DNA of 16,150 nucleotides, taken from NCBI GenBank assembly GCA_913048145.1, contig CAJWVP010000015.1, forward strand, positions 1-16,150, given 5' to 3'. The notes beneath the pieces are model-generated. The model was not told where the DNA came from and did not search any database. It saw only the letters and a list, made by a program, of their open reading frames with translations. The stretch is from an uncultured Rhodospirillaceae bacterium. GTDB lineage: Bacteria; Pseudomonadota; Alphaproteobacteria; Rhodospirillales; Casp-alpha2. Below are positions 1 through 7,085 of this stretch, one piece after another. Position 1 is the first letter of the stretch. Each line of letters begins with the position of its first letter. Both the position numbers and the translations under genes were made by a program.

Positions 1-62
1 GGTGTCGCGTGCGTAGCGCGATACCGCAGGTGAAGCGAGCCGACCATTCTAGAAAAAGGCCG

Positions 63-91
63 TTAAGAAATCGTGTGTCGGATGCTACACT
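63..91 (+). promoter_or_regulatory. weak sigma70-like promoter candidate
   Basis: TTAAGA (63-68) and TACACT (86-91) are separated by 17 bases, and each matches the -35 or -10 consensus at four of six positions. They lie about 48 bases ahead of the start of the small cysteine-rich gene. The spacing is right but the hexamers are poor, so this is only a candidate. Confidence 0.2.
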
Positions 92-138
92 GCTCCGCAA
101 AGGCTTCATCAGGGCACACCTAACAAGGGAGCGGACAG

Positions 139-456
139 ATGATGCGTGGTGCATTTTTGGTGGACGTGATTTGCGGTCTTGCCGTTTTGATCCTGGGCAG
201 CGTTGCCGTCACGCAGGCGACGGCCGGGGATGTCCAGTTGGCACAGAGCAATAAGGTCATGCAATGCATGGAGCGCTGTCTGCGGTCGGAAGGAAAATCG
301 GAGAAGGCGACCTGTAAATCGCGCTGCGCGAACATTTCCTCACAACGCCGGCAGGAGCCCGATTGCATGACGGTTTATAAGCAGTGCTTGCAACCCTGCG
401 GTACCAAAAAAACGTGCCGGCGCGCCTGCAAGAAGCGATTGATGACCTGTTCCTAG
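139..456 (+). CDS. small secreted cysteine-rich protein with paired CX3C motifs
   Basis: This 105-residue protein has no family I recognise. Residues 1-29 look like a signal peptide: MMR, a hydrophobic stretch, and an Ala-Thr-Ala cleavage site before Gly30. The mature part is basic and has ten cysteines at 43, 47, 59, 63, 76, 83, 87, 93, 97 and 104. Four CX3C motifs form two pairs: C43/C47 with C59/C63 (11 residues between) and C83/C87 with C93/C97 (5 between), the second pair flanked by C76 and C104. The pattern suggests two helical hairpins closed by nested disulfides, which fits export to the oxidising periplasm. Cys12 lies in the hydrophobic core without a good lipobox, so a lipoprotein is unlikely. 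A GGGAG ribosome site at 127-131 supports ATG 139; a second ATG follows directly. The gene converges on the next one. Confidence 0.75.
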   Translation: MMRGAFLVDVICGLAVLILGSVAVTQATAGDVQLAQSNKVMQCMERCLRSEGKSEKATCKSRCANISSQRRQEPDCMTVYKQCLQPCGTKKTCRRACKKRLMTCS

Positions 457-469
457 GTGCCGCTGCGGC

Positions 470-802
470 CTAAAAGTGGCTGCGCATGGTCTCAATCAAA
501 AGGCGGGCCGACTTTTCCGGTTTCAGACCAGCCCTGGCGACCCATTCCAGGCATTGGTCGTAGTGATAGCGCGCCACGGCGATGCGGGTTTGATCGGCCT
601 TGCCATTGGCAGCGGCCAGGATTTTCTTGCGGTAATCAAGCAGCATGGCGGTTTTGGCTGCGACTGTGCGGTTAGCGTAGAGTGCGTCGCCCACATGCTC
701 GGATACCCATTTGGCGGCGTCGTCCACGGTCCGCCGACCGGCGCTGAGGCGCGTGATGGCTGCGGCGGCGATGGCGCGCTTGAAGTCCAGGGATAGAGCC
801 AT
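470..802 (-). CDS. hypothetical protein, mostly helical, 110 residues
   Basis: I do not recognise this protein. It is alanine-rich and probably all alpha-helical, with no signal peptide, membrane segment or cysteine cluster; one Cys and one HYDQ segment stand out around residues 79-84. The ATG at 802 is supported by GGAGAC about seven bases upstream. The composition (many Ala, Arg and Lys, regular heptad-like hydrophobics) looks like a real soluble protein rather than a shadow frame. Its stop lies 14 bases from that of the cysteine-rich gene, and the gap contains a short GCCGC/GCGGC palindrome (459-469) without a T-run. It is separated from cobC by about 100 bases, so it probably has its own promoter. 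Confidence 0.6.
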   Translation of the reverse strand: MALSLDFKRAIAAAAITRLSAGRRTVDDAAKWVSEHVGDALYANRTVAAKTAMLLDYRKKILAAANGKADQTRIAVARYHYDQCLEWVARAGLKPEKSARLLIETMRSHF

Positions 803-905
803 GCGTGGCGTCTCCGATTAATACCTTGACCCGGATACGATTCCAAACAGTCTACACGATCATGCTAATAGCGAAGTCCTTACGAGAAGTTAAGCGGGCT
901 AGACG

Positions 906-1883
906 TCAATTCAGCGCGGCCGTCAGTCGCGCAAAACCTGAGTCGTTGGGTGGCAAGCCCAGGCGGATTAAGCTTGGGCGGTTGGCGAAGACGCGTGTCC
1001 AGACCCCCTTTGTGGCTAAACGGGAGTGCAGGTCCGTTTCGCCCGTATTGTAGAGCCGAAAGAAATCCGTACCGCCGACGGCGGGCCCGGTCCAGGCCTC
1101 CATGACCACATCAAGACGCGCGGCATCTTTCGCCAACCGGCGGCGGGCTCTGTCAATCCAGTCCGAATCCGCCATGGCCAAAGCACCAATGGCCAGGGCC
1201 GGCCCCGGCACGGGCCAGGGTCCCAAGGCCTCGGCCAGGGTTTCCAATTGCGCTGGCGCCCCAATCGCGAACCCGAGACGGACTCCGGCAAGGCCAAAGA
1301 ATTTGCCGAAGGAACGGAGTACGATAAGGCCGGTTTTGCCGGTCTCACCAACCACGCTGAGCACCGGGTCCGTATCGGCGAACGCCTCATCGACGACCAT
1401 CAACCGGTTGGCCCTGGCGTGGGCTGCCAACGCCGCCGGATCACGGCGGGCACCGTCCGGATTGTTTGGGTTGACGATGACGATGGTATCCGTGTTTCCT
1501 GGCAACGGGCCATTGACGGGTGTATTGATAACCGCGTGACCGGCACTGCGCCAGCAATGGGCATGTTCTGAGTAGGTCGGCCCAATGACCGCGACGCGGC
1601 CCTTCGGTGTCAGGCGTGGCAGCCATTGGATCAATGCCTGAGTACCCGGACTGGCGACGATCGCAGCCCGATCCGGAACGCCGTAATAGGCCCGAGCGGC
1701 CTCTACCAGGTTCGCCTGGGTTCTCGTGTCGGGTAATCGGGTCCAGGCCTCGGGCGGGATATGACCGATGGGATAGGGGACCGGGTTGATCCCGGTCGAT
1801 AGGTCCAGCCAATCCGCTTTCGGGATACCATAGTGCTGGACGGCCGCGTCAAGGTCGCCGCCGTGAGCTAGACGTTCAACCAT
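906..1883 (-). CDS. cobC: threonine-phosphate decarboxylase CobC (PLP, aminotransferase fold I)
   Basis: A 325-residue member of the class I/II aminotransferase fold, with the CobC hallmark LDLSTGINP at residues 26-34. PLP-binding features are in order: NPNNPDG at 138-144, the aspartate of VVDEAF at 165, and the Schiff-base lysine in SFGKFFGLAGVRLGF (Lys194). The family decarboxylates L-threonine O-3-phosphate to (R)-1-amino-2-propanol phosphate, used for the lower-ligand linker of cobalamin. Length is normal. The ATG overlaps the stop of the upstream dehydrogenase by 8 bases and its GGAG site directly abuts the ATG, so translation probably depends on coupling. No other cobalamin gene (cobD/cbiB, cobQ, cobU) is in the window, which is unusual for cobC; histidinol-phosphate aminotransferase is the main alternative but fits the N-terminus less well. 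Confidence 0.85.
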   Translation of the reverse strand: MVERLAHGGDLDAAVQHYGIPKADWLDLSTGINPVPYPIGHIPPEAWTRLPDTRTQANLVEAARAYYGVPDRAAIVASPGTQALIQWLPRLTPKGRVAVIGPTYSEHAHCWRSAGHAVINTPVNGPLPGNTDTIVIVNPNNPDGARRDPAALAAHARANRLMVVDEAFADTDPVLSVVGETGKTGLIVLRSFGKFFGLAGVRLGFAIGAPAQLETLAEALGPWPVPGPALAIGALAMADSDWIDRARRRLAKDAARLDVVMEAWTGPAVGGTDFFRLYNTGETDLHSRLATKGVWTRVFANRPSLIRLGLPPNDSGFARLTAALN

Positions 1884-2778
1884 CTCCGCGGTCGGTTTGG
1901 CCGGCAGCCAAGTGTTTGACGTATTCCGTCAATGCCGCGTCCAGGGTGCGTGTGTGGTCAGTTGTCTCGCGGGTTTCGTCCGCGAAGGAGGTTTTTGCGA
2001 GGACGCGCAGTACCGACGCCGCGCCGTCATGGAAACCTCTTGTGACACCGGCCTCGCGGAAGGTGGTGGCGATTTCCTCCATCTCGCCGATCCAGCGACC
2101 GGCGTCGGCAGGAATGAAGGGAACACTGTTCTCCATCTTCGAAAGCGTTGAACACTGGCTGTATTGAAGTTCCTCCAAGACGGTTTCGTATACGCCTAAG
2201 GACTTTGCTGCCATCAACAGGGCCGTGTGGAGCGTGAAGGTGCCCTTGGTCAAGGCCGCGTAGCACATCTTAACGGCGGAGGCTTCTCCGGGTGCATTGC
2301 CGCAAAACTTCACCAAGAACCCGCAACCATCCAGGTTCTCCATAGCCGCCGTATCGGGACCGGAAACATAGAAACGAGGCGTGGCTTTGCCCGGAGCGTT
2401 ACCGACGATGCCCGCATCAATAAAGGGTGCGCCGGCGTCGTCGATGACACCGGCGATTTCTCGCACGGTCTCGGGCGACACGGCGTTGCAGTCCACATAG
2501 GTAAGCGCCGTACCGACACTTTTCATTGCGACCGCCGCGTCCTGGGCCAGATCAAGAGCAGCGACTGGTGGTAGAATGGAGAGGAAAACATCCGCCTCCG
2601 TTACCAGAGTGACCAGGTCCTTGACGTCGCGTGCGCCGGCGCGTTCCGCCATCCGGCGCGAGGTGTCGCTGCGTTCGGCGAGGCAGGTGATGACCTCGTG
2701 TCCGTGCTCCTTGAGCACGCGTGCTACGGCGTGGCCCATGTCGCCCATGGCGACGACGGCGATGGTTTTGGCGGTCAT
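1876..2778 (-). CDS. NAD(P)-dependent 6-phosphogluconate-dehydrogenase-like protein (DUF1932 type)
   Basis: A 300-residue beta-hydroxyacid-dehydrogenase-like protein. A Rossmann nucleotide site opens the chain (AVVAMGDMGHAVA, residues 7-19; GxxG at 12-15). The substrate-side segments DCNAVSP (96-102) and DAGIVG (121-126) follow. A lysine in SAVKMCYAA (Lys170) sits where the family has its catalytic lysine, and the helical C-terminal half resembles DUF1932. The exact substrate cannot be read off; relatives oxidise short hydroxy acids or are unassigned. It lies between an MFS transporter gene (84 bases upstream) and cobC (8-base overlap) in one direction, suggesting a shared transcript. The ATG at 2778 has only a weak GGGA site. 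Confidence 0.8.
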   Translation of the reverse strand: MTAKTIAVVAMGDMGHAVARVLKEHGHEVITCLAERSDTSRRMAERAGARDVKDLVTLVTEADVFLSILPPVAALDLAQDAAVAMKSVGTALTYVDCNAVSPETVREIAGVIDDAGAPFIDAGIVGNAPGKATPRFYVSGPDTAAMENLDGCGFLVKFCGNAPGEASAVKMCYAALTKGTFTLHTALLMAAKSLGVYETVLEELQYSQCSTLSKMENSVPFIPADAGRWIGEMEEIATTFREAGVTRGFHDGAASVLRVLAKTSFADETRETTDHTRTLDAALTEYVKHLAAGQTDRGDG

Positions 2779-2862
2779 GAGGCTGTCCCGTGGTTGCTTA
2801 CTGATGGCAATGTATCGCTGCCGTTTGGCCGACGTAAAGCGTCCAAGTTGCGTCGGATGACC

Positions 2863-4083
2863 CTATGCGCGCCGAAGCCCTAACCAGGCCAGGGCGCTGG
2901 TCCCAATGGTGATCGCGACCGAGACCCAGATGATGACTTCAATGGAGACGTTTGCGTCCAGTGCCAAGCCAACGGCCACTGGGCCCAGCGCAGAAGCGAA
3001 AACCGAGAGCACCGCAGCGGCGGCACGGATGGCCCCTAGGTGCTGGGTGCCATAGAGTTCCGCCCAGAGGGACGCGAAACTGGGGTTGGTTGCGCCGGCA
3101 CTGAACCCCATAGCGCCCAGCACGGCCGCGGCCCAAAGTTCGTTTTCGCCAATTGCAAGTAACATCAGCGAGATCATGAACGGCACTAGGACATAGGGAG
3201 TGATCCGCCGAGCAGTGATTCGGTCGACGAGCCAGCCGGTGATGAAACTGCCGGACACCTGGCAGGCCGCGAAGATGGCGAAACAGACGCTCCACCAGAG
3301 GAAATCCCATGCCTTGGCGGTGCCGATAATGTGCGTCTGATGGAAGATGATCCCAGTGAAGATGGCTGACATGGTCATGACGATGGGCGCGACCATGAGG
3401 AACCGTCGATCACGCAGCATCTCGGCGCGGGTCCATTGACGCTGGCCGGCGTTGGGAGAGCTCAATGCCGCGGGCCCCTGGCCGTCCTGGCTGGCGGTGC
3501 GCTTCAGGAGGAATGGGATTGATGGCAGCATGGTAACGGCAACGGCGAGGCCCATGACGACCCAAATGTTGGGCCAAGTGGTGACGGTGAGACCGATGGT
3601 GATCAACGGAGGCAGGGTACCTTCGGCTATTGGAAAGCCGAAGCCGGCAATGGCGATAGCTCGGCCTCGTTCCGCCACGTACCGGCGGGCCATGGCGGTG
3701 ACGGCGATGTGTGCCATCATACCTTGGCCAAGGAACCGCACGATGAGGATACTGAAGAACAGGGAGACGGAGCCGCTGACTTGCGAGAACGCTGCCGCAC
3801 CGGCTGCCATGGCGACACATACCCACCACACGAACCGGCCCAGCCGCAACCGGTCAACCAATCGCCCTGCTGGCCACAAGATGGCGGCGCTGACCAAGGT
3901 GGCGGCTGTGTAGATGCCGCCAAAGTCCGTGTGGCTGAGTTGGAAGTCCTTGCGAAGGACGTCACCAAAGAGGGAAATCAGGTAGGTTTGGCCGGGGCTG
4001 GTCCAGAACATGACCAACGCCCCAAACAGTAGGAACCGCCATTCGCGGCGCATGAAAGCCAGCGTCGGGGTTCCGGCGGTCAC
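2863..4083 (-). CDS. MFS transporter, 12 membrane segments
   Basis: A 406-residue major facilitator protein with about twelve hydrophobic segments in two six-helix halves joined by a polar loop around residues 193-222. The family loop motif is visible as GRLVDRLRLGR near residues 73-83 and again in degenerate form as GWLVDR in the second half. Substrate cannot be predicted from sequence. It most likely imports a small organic acid, because it sits 40 bases after an erythronate-dehydrogenase-like gene and before a hydroxyacid-dehydrogenase-like gene on the same strand. The start given is a GTG at 4083; an ATG at 4053, ten codons further in, is the alternative, and neither has a convincing ribosome site. 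Confidence 0.85.
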   Translation of the reverse strand: MTAGTPTLAFMRREWRFLLFGALVMFWTSPGQTYLISLFGDVLRKDFQLSHTDFGGIYTAATLVSAAILWPAGRLVDRLRLGRFVWWVCVAMAAGAAAFSQVSGSVSLFFSILIVRFLGQGMMAHIAVTAMARRYVAERGRAIAIAGFGFPIAEGTLPPLITIGLTVTTWPNIWVVMGLAVAVTMLPSIPFLLKRTASQDGQGPAALSSPNAGQRQWTRAEMLRDRRFLMVAPIVMTMSAIFTGIIFHQTHIIGTAKAWDFLWWSVCFAIFAACQVSGSFITGWLVDRITARRITPYVLVPFMISLMLLAIGENELWAAAVLGAMGFSAGATNPSFASLWAELYGTQHLGAIRAAAAVLSVFASALGPVAVGLALDANVSIEVIIWVSVAITIGTSALAWLGLRRA

Positions 4084-4123
4084 TTGGGCGATCCGGCCGA
4101 CCAGCGTTCCGCGGTGACCTGGC

Positions 4124-5110
4124 TCATGCGTCCAGGTAATCCTCGATGAAGTGGCTGATGATGTCGTCCAGGCCGCCGTCCACAGGGAAACCCAGGTCTA
4201 AGGCGCGGCGCCATTCAGCGTCCAGGGGCCAGGTCTTGACGATGTCCACAATGAACGGATCGGGCTCCATGTTGATCTGGCCCAGTTGGCGATTGCTATC
4301 GAAGCTGGTCACGGCCTGGATCATGTCTCCGGCGGTGACCGTGTGACTGGGCAGGCCGACCCCTCGGTCGTCGCCTAACTGGTCGCCGTGCAGTTCGTGC
4401 AGGTGGATGAAACCCTCAACAATGGCCCGGTAGCCGAGGATTGGCATGGTCGTCGCCTCGGGTACGGGGACGGTGTAGTCGACACCCGTCAGCGGTTCTC
4501 GGAACACGGCGCTGGCGAAGCTGGAGGCCGCCGCGTTGGCTTTGCCGGGCCGAATGATCACGGTTGGCAACCGGGCCGAGCGCCCGTCCAGGAAGCCCTT
4601 GCGCGTGTAGTCGTTGATCAGTAGTTCGCAAATGGCCTTGGTGATCCCGTAGGTGGTTTGCGGGGTTTGCTTCGCCGTGTCGCCGACGATATCGACCATA
4701 TGCGCGCCGCCGAAGGTGGCGATGGAACTGGCGGTTACCAGGCGCGGCTGGCCGGCGCGGGACCGCACAGCCTCCATGACGTGGCGGCCACCATCCAGGT
4801 TCACCCGCATGGCGAGGTCGAAATCCTTCTCGCCCCCGCCGCTGACTACGGACGCCAGATGAAAAACCGAGATGTCGTCGCGATCAATAAGGTTGTTCAC
4901 CGTTGCGCTGTCGGAAATGTCCCCTGTGACGGCCGTGATGGTCACGCCCTCCTTCCGAAGTTTCTCCAGCGGTTTGCCCACGTCGAAGAGGGTGATCGCG
5001 TCGATGGCGTGTTTGTTTCCATCCGGGCCGGTTAATTCTCCGACCTCCAAGAGGCGTTTGGCCAAACGGAACCCGATAAAACCGGCGCCGCCGGTGATCA
5101 CCACTTTCAT
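4124..5110 (-). CDS. denD: D-erythronate-dehydrogenase-like short-chain epimerase/dehydrogenase
   Basis: A 328-residue extended short-chain dehydrogenase. The NAD site GGAGFIG (residues 7-13) is at the N-terminus, the active-site serine lies in TASSIATFGG (Ser128/129), and the YxxxK pair is Tyr154/Lys158 in TYGITKAICE. Features typical of the DenD branch are the early ELTGPDG loop (25-31), the RPGKANAAASSFAS segment and a C-terminal EPDP...TWP...LGF block. DenD enzymes oxidise D-erythronate to 2-keto-D-erythronate in four-carbon sugar-acid catabolism. The usual partners OtnI, OtnC and the four-carbon acid kinase are absent, so the substrate is inferred by family only. It is first in a four-gene cluster. 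AAGGA eight bases ahead supports ATG 5110, and a hairpin lies just upstream. Confidence 0.75.
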   Translation of the reverse strand: MKVVITGGAGFIGFRLAKRLLEVGELTGPDGNKHAIDAITLFDVGKPLEKLRKEGVTITAVTGDISDSATVNNLIDRDDISVFHLASVVSGGGEKDFDLAMRVNLDGGRHVMEAVRSRAGQPRLVTASSIATFGGAHMVDIVGDTAKQTPQTTYGITKAICELLINDYTRKGFLDGRSARLPTVIIRPGKANAAASSFASAVFREPLTGVDYTVPVPEATTMPILGYRAIVEGFIHLHELHGDQLGDDRGVGLPSHTVTAGDMIQAVTSFDSNRQLGQINMEPDPFIVDIVKTWPLDAEWRRALDLGFPVDGGLDDIISHFIEDYLDA

Positions 5111-5129
5111 GGTTGTGTCCTTTTTCTGG

Positions 5130-5144
5130 CCTGGCTAGGCCAGG
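5130..5144. repeat. inverted repeat in the leader of the denD-like gene
   Basis: CCTGGC (5130-5135), TAG, GCCAGG (5139-5144) is a perfect 6-base stem with a 3-base loop. It ends about six bases before the AAGGA ribosome site of the denD-like gene on the minus strand. It could be a regulator half-site pair or an RNA hairpin affecting translation. No T-run follows on either strand, so it is not a classical terminator. Confidence 0.45.
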
Positions 5145-5165
5145 CGTTAGCGGATGGTAGCGAAC

Positions 5166-5306
5166 TCACCGATCCAAGAAAAACCTTTCTGACGGCTTAA
5201 CCCCGCTATGCACGCATCGGTCCGCGAGGAAGATGCTGTCGCCGGCGAGCCAGCGCTTGCTCCAGTCTAAATCTTCGAGGCTGAGGGCCAGCACTGCATT
5301 CATCAT
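5166..5306 (-). CDS. possible 46-residue small protein or gene fragment
   Basis: A short open frame starting MMNAVLALSLEDLDW and ending SERFFLDR. The double ATG at 5306 has GGAG seven bases ahead, followed by AGG. The segment KRWLAGDSIFLAD faintly recalls the LAGD...LAD segment in the C-terminal domain of glutathione S-transferases, but the match is short and may be chance. It could be a real leader protein for the denD-like cluster or a remnant of a longer gene. Evidence is limited to the ribosome site and plausible composition. Confidence 0.2.
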   Translation of the reverse strand: MMNAVLALSLEDLDWSKRWLAGDSIFLADRCVHSGVKPSERFFLDR

Positions 5307-5483
5307 CCTATACTCCGTGCCTGGCTTGCTTCAGTGTACGGACGCTCATCTTGTTCACACAGGGTAGGAGGAGGGATTGCTCCGCAGCGTTCCGCTGCGT
5401 CGGGGCTCTGGTCCTTGACGGCCTTGGCGATCAGATCAGCGGTCCGTTGAAGTACAAATACTGAAGTTTCTTATGCCATCTGC

Positions 5484-5993
5484 TCACTTGGCAATATCGG
5501 GGGCCTCGGCAGCCAGCGCTAAAATGGCTGCGCCTTCCATCCGATAGGGCAGCCAGGTTTCCATATGGGTACAATTAACGGCGTGGTAGAAGTCGCGGGT
5601 CGGGTTCCAGTCCAGGACGGAAAGTTCGAGCCGCTCGCAGTCCCGTTCTTGGGCTAGTTTCGCCAGCGCTGCCATGAGGTATTTGCCGAGACCTGAGCCG
5701 CGGGCTTTTTCTTCGACGTACAGGTCTTCCAGATAGATACCCGGTCTTCCTTCCCAGGTGGAGTAGTTGTGAAAAAACAGCGCGAAGCCGACGACTTCTT
5801 TGTCTAACTCGGCAATTAGGCACTCAAACCGCTTGGGTTCTGAAAACCCGTCTCGGTGAATGTCTGCCTCGGTAATTTTAATCGAGCTTTCGGGCTCGTT
5901 CTCGTAGGCGGCGAGCCCCTTGATGAGCCTTATGATGTGGCCTGCGTCCTCGGGTCGTGCCCAACGAATGGTGGTCTTGGCGGGTGGCGGCAT
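5484..5993 (-). CDS. GNAT family N-acetyltransferase, spermidine/thialysine acetyltransferase-like
   Basis: A 169-residue single-domain GNAT enzyme transferring acetyl from acetyl-CoA to an amine. Near the middle is IYLEDLYVEEKARGSGLGKYL, whose RGSGLGK segment is the acetyl-CoA pyrophosphate loop. The following ERLELSVLDWN and ARDFYH-like (TRDFYHAVN) segments and the LEDLYV strand are typical of the diamine/thialysine acetyltransferase branch (SSAT-like). The substrate is therefore probably a small polyamine or lysine analogue, but this is inference. I prefer ATG 5993, with CTGGAG nine bases upstream, over the TTG at 6011, which lacks a ribosome site. The gene is divergent from the glutathione S-transferase gene, with 68 bases between starts. 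Confidence 0.85.
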   Translation of the reverse strand: MPPPAKTTIRWARPEDAGHIIRLIKGLAAYENEPESSIKITEADIHRDGFSEPKRFECLIAELDKEVVGFALFFHNYSTWEGRPGIYLEDLYVEEKARGSGLGKYLMAALAKLAQERDCERLELSVLDWNPTRDFYHAVNCTHMETWLPYRMEGAAILALAAEAPDIAK

Positions 5994-6061
5994 GCGCTTG
6001 TACTCCAGCAAGTTTGAGAGGAAAGTATGCCCCCTGAACCGACAGAAAGGAACCGAGAGCC

Positions 6062-6718
6062 ATGGCCCGTCTGCTCTATGACCTCTGCGCCGACAACGAT
6101 CTCCGTTTTAGCCCGTTTTGTTGGCGGGTCAAGCTGGCGCTGGCTCACAAAGGACTGGACTACCAGACCGAACCGGTGCGCTTCACGGAGAAGTCAAAGC
6201 TCGAGTTCTCCGGGCAGAAATTAGTGCCCGTGCTGGACGACAAGGGTACCATTGTTAGTGATAGCTGGGCCATTGCCGAATATCTGGAAGAGACCTACCC
6301 GGACGCGCCGACCCTATTTCCTGGAAACGAGGGAAAGCACATGGCGAAGCTGACCATGGAATGGATGGACAGCCAGAACAGGGAGCTTCTGACATTCATC
6401 ATCCTCGACATCTTTGCCAAACTGAATGCGAAGGATCAGGCCTATTTCCGTTCCAACCGCGAAGAGCGTTTCGGTAAACCCTTGGAAGAAGTGCAGGCCG
6501 GCCGTGAGGACCGCATTCACGAATTCCGCGAGGTCAATCTGGCGGCGCTCCGGGTGCACGTCACTGATCGGCCGTTCATCGCCGGCCAGGAACCGGCCTA
6601 TGGCGACTATGCCGTGTTCGGTTCCTTCCAATGGGCGCGCATTGCCAGCGATTTCGATTTGTTGGCCGATGGCGACCCTATCTACGACTGGCGGGAGCGT
6701 ATGATCGCGCGGCTCTAA
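6062..6718 (+). CDS. glutathione S-transferase family protein
   Basis: A 218-residue protein with an N-terminal thioredoxin-fold domain (about 1-82) and a helical C-terminal domain (about 95-215). The opening LYDLCADNDLRFSPFCWRVK places Ser17 and Cys20 in the SPFC motif where GST catalytic residues lie. KLVPVLDD (residues 53-60) is the cis-proline glutathione-contact loop, and DSWAIAEYLEETYP supplies the gamma-glutamyl contact. The N-terminus resembles the LigE/beta-etherase-like and Ure2p-like branch, which cleaves or conjugates aromatic or ether substrates in the cytosol; the real substrate is unknown. AAGGA nine bases upstream supports ATG 6062. The stop overlaps the end of a minus-strand gene remnant. 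Confidence 0.88.
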   Translation: MARLLYDLCADNDLRFSPFCWRVKLALAHKGLDYQTEPVRFTEKSKLEFSGQKLVPVLDDKGTIVSDSWAIAEYLEETYPDAPTLFPGNEGKHMAKLTMEWMDSQNRELLTFIILDIFAKLNAKDQAYFRSNREERFGKPLEEVQAGREDRIHEFREVNLAALRVHVTDRPFIAGQEPAYGDYAVFGSFQWARIASDFDLLADGDPIYDWRERMIARL

Positions 6719-6906
6719 TATGGCTCCGCCCAGGTCTGGAAGATGATTTCCGTAGCGCGATCCATGAGAAATAAATTTTCGACTCGGAATTCGTCGAGTG
6801 AGATGTCCTCAGGCGTGCCTAGCGAGGAGATGTTCGTAAACAGGTTGAGCGCCTAACAGTCTATCTCGAACAGCATGGGTAGGGGACTGACCAGAAACTA
6901 GGGCAT
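6715..6906 (-). pseudogene. degraded gene remnant with two in-frame amber codons
   Basis: On the minus strand a frame beginning ATG (6906) reads MP, TAG (6898-6900), FLVSPLPMLFEIDC, TAG (6853-6855), then 45 codons running ALNLFTNISSLGTPEDISL to QTWAEPY before TAG at 6715-6717. The last part has strongly protein-like composition and hydrophobic periodicity. I cannot name the parent family. Its end overlaps the stop codon of the GST gene in convergent fashion. A decayed gene that kept its C-terminus is the simplest reading; a chance open frame remains possible. Confidence 0.35.
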
Positions 6907-7085
6907 CTTCCCTGTACTGGCGTATCGACATCGGGAGAGTAACCATCGGCACCTGCATCAAGGCGGTTCTGTCGCTCGCAAGCTGGTCTGAGAGGCCGAT
7001 ATTTACCGGACCGGCGACGAGCCATTTTTCGTGGGTTGCAAACCGCTGACCTCGCGCAATTCGTTTACGAAAGCTAGAAATTCGC
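6719..7085. other. 367-base gap between GST and exporter genes, gene debris only
   Basis: No intact gene. Besides the amber-interrupted remnant, the minus strand shows a second overlapping frame: an open stretch from about 7075 down to a TGA at 6809-6811, whose first ATG (6958) would give 49 residues starting MQVPMVTLPMSIRQYREDAL. Just after the exporter stop, a further frame reads FLAFVNELREVSGLQPT, which resembles the FxxxLRELSGGKPVG segment of FMN-binding glutamate-synthase-like proteins, then loses its frame near 7030. Competing frames in one short region suggest frameshifted debris. No terminator or promoter is evident. Confidence 0.4.

Larger units (their letters stand above)
5111..5483. 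other. 373-base intergenic region with possible gene debris
   Basis: No confident gene. Reading the minus strand there is a short open frame with its own ribosome site (5166-5306, listed separately). Directly upstream, around 5310-5455, another open minus frame reads RTADLIAKAVKDQSPDAAER, which looks protein-like but has no usable start. A perfect 7-base inverted repeat (CGCAGCG at 5383-5389, CGCTGCG at 5393-5399, loop TTC) lies inside it and has no T-run. The region must also carry the promoter of the denD-like cluster, but I see no clear hexamers. A decayed gene is the simplest reading. Confidence 0.4.

Noticed and set aside
139..190. Lipoprotein signal around Cys12 of the cysteine-rich protein
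   Set aside because: The residues before Cys12 (VDVI) do not form a lipobox, and an Ala-Thr-Ala peptidase I site follows the full hydrophobic segment.
803..905. Promoter TTGGAA / TATTAA on the minus strand before the 110-residue gene
   Set aside because: Spacing is 17, but the transcript would begin inside the ribosome site, so it could not supply the leader that the gene's GGAG site implies.
1026..1571. 181-codon plus-strand open frame
   Set aside because: It is antisense to cobC; long antisense frames are common in GC-rich genes with biased third positions.
5383..5399. Hairpin CGCAGCG/CGCTGCG as a terminator
   Set aside because: No T-run on either strand and no gene ending next to it in the needed orientation.
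6853..6906. Amber codons read through as an extra amino acid
   Set aside because: Nothing in the window supports recoding, such as a special tRNA or other genes with internal TAG; decay explains it more simply.
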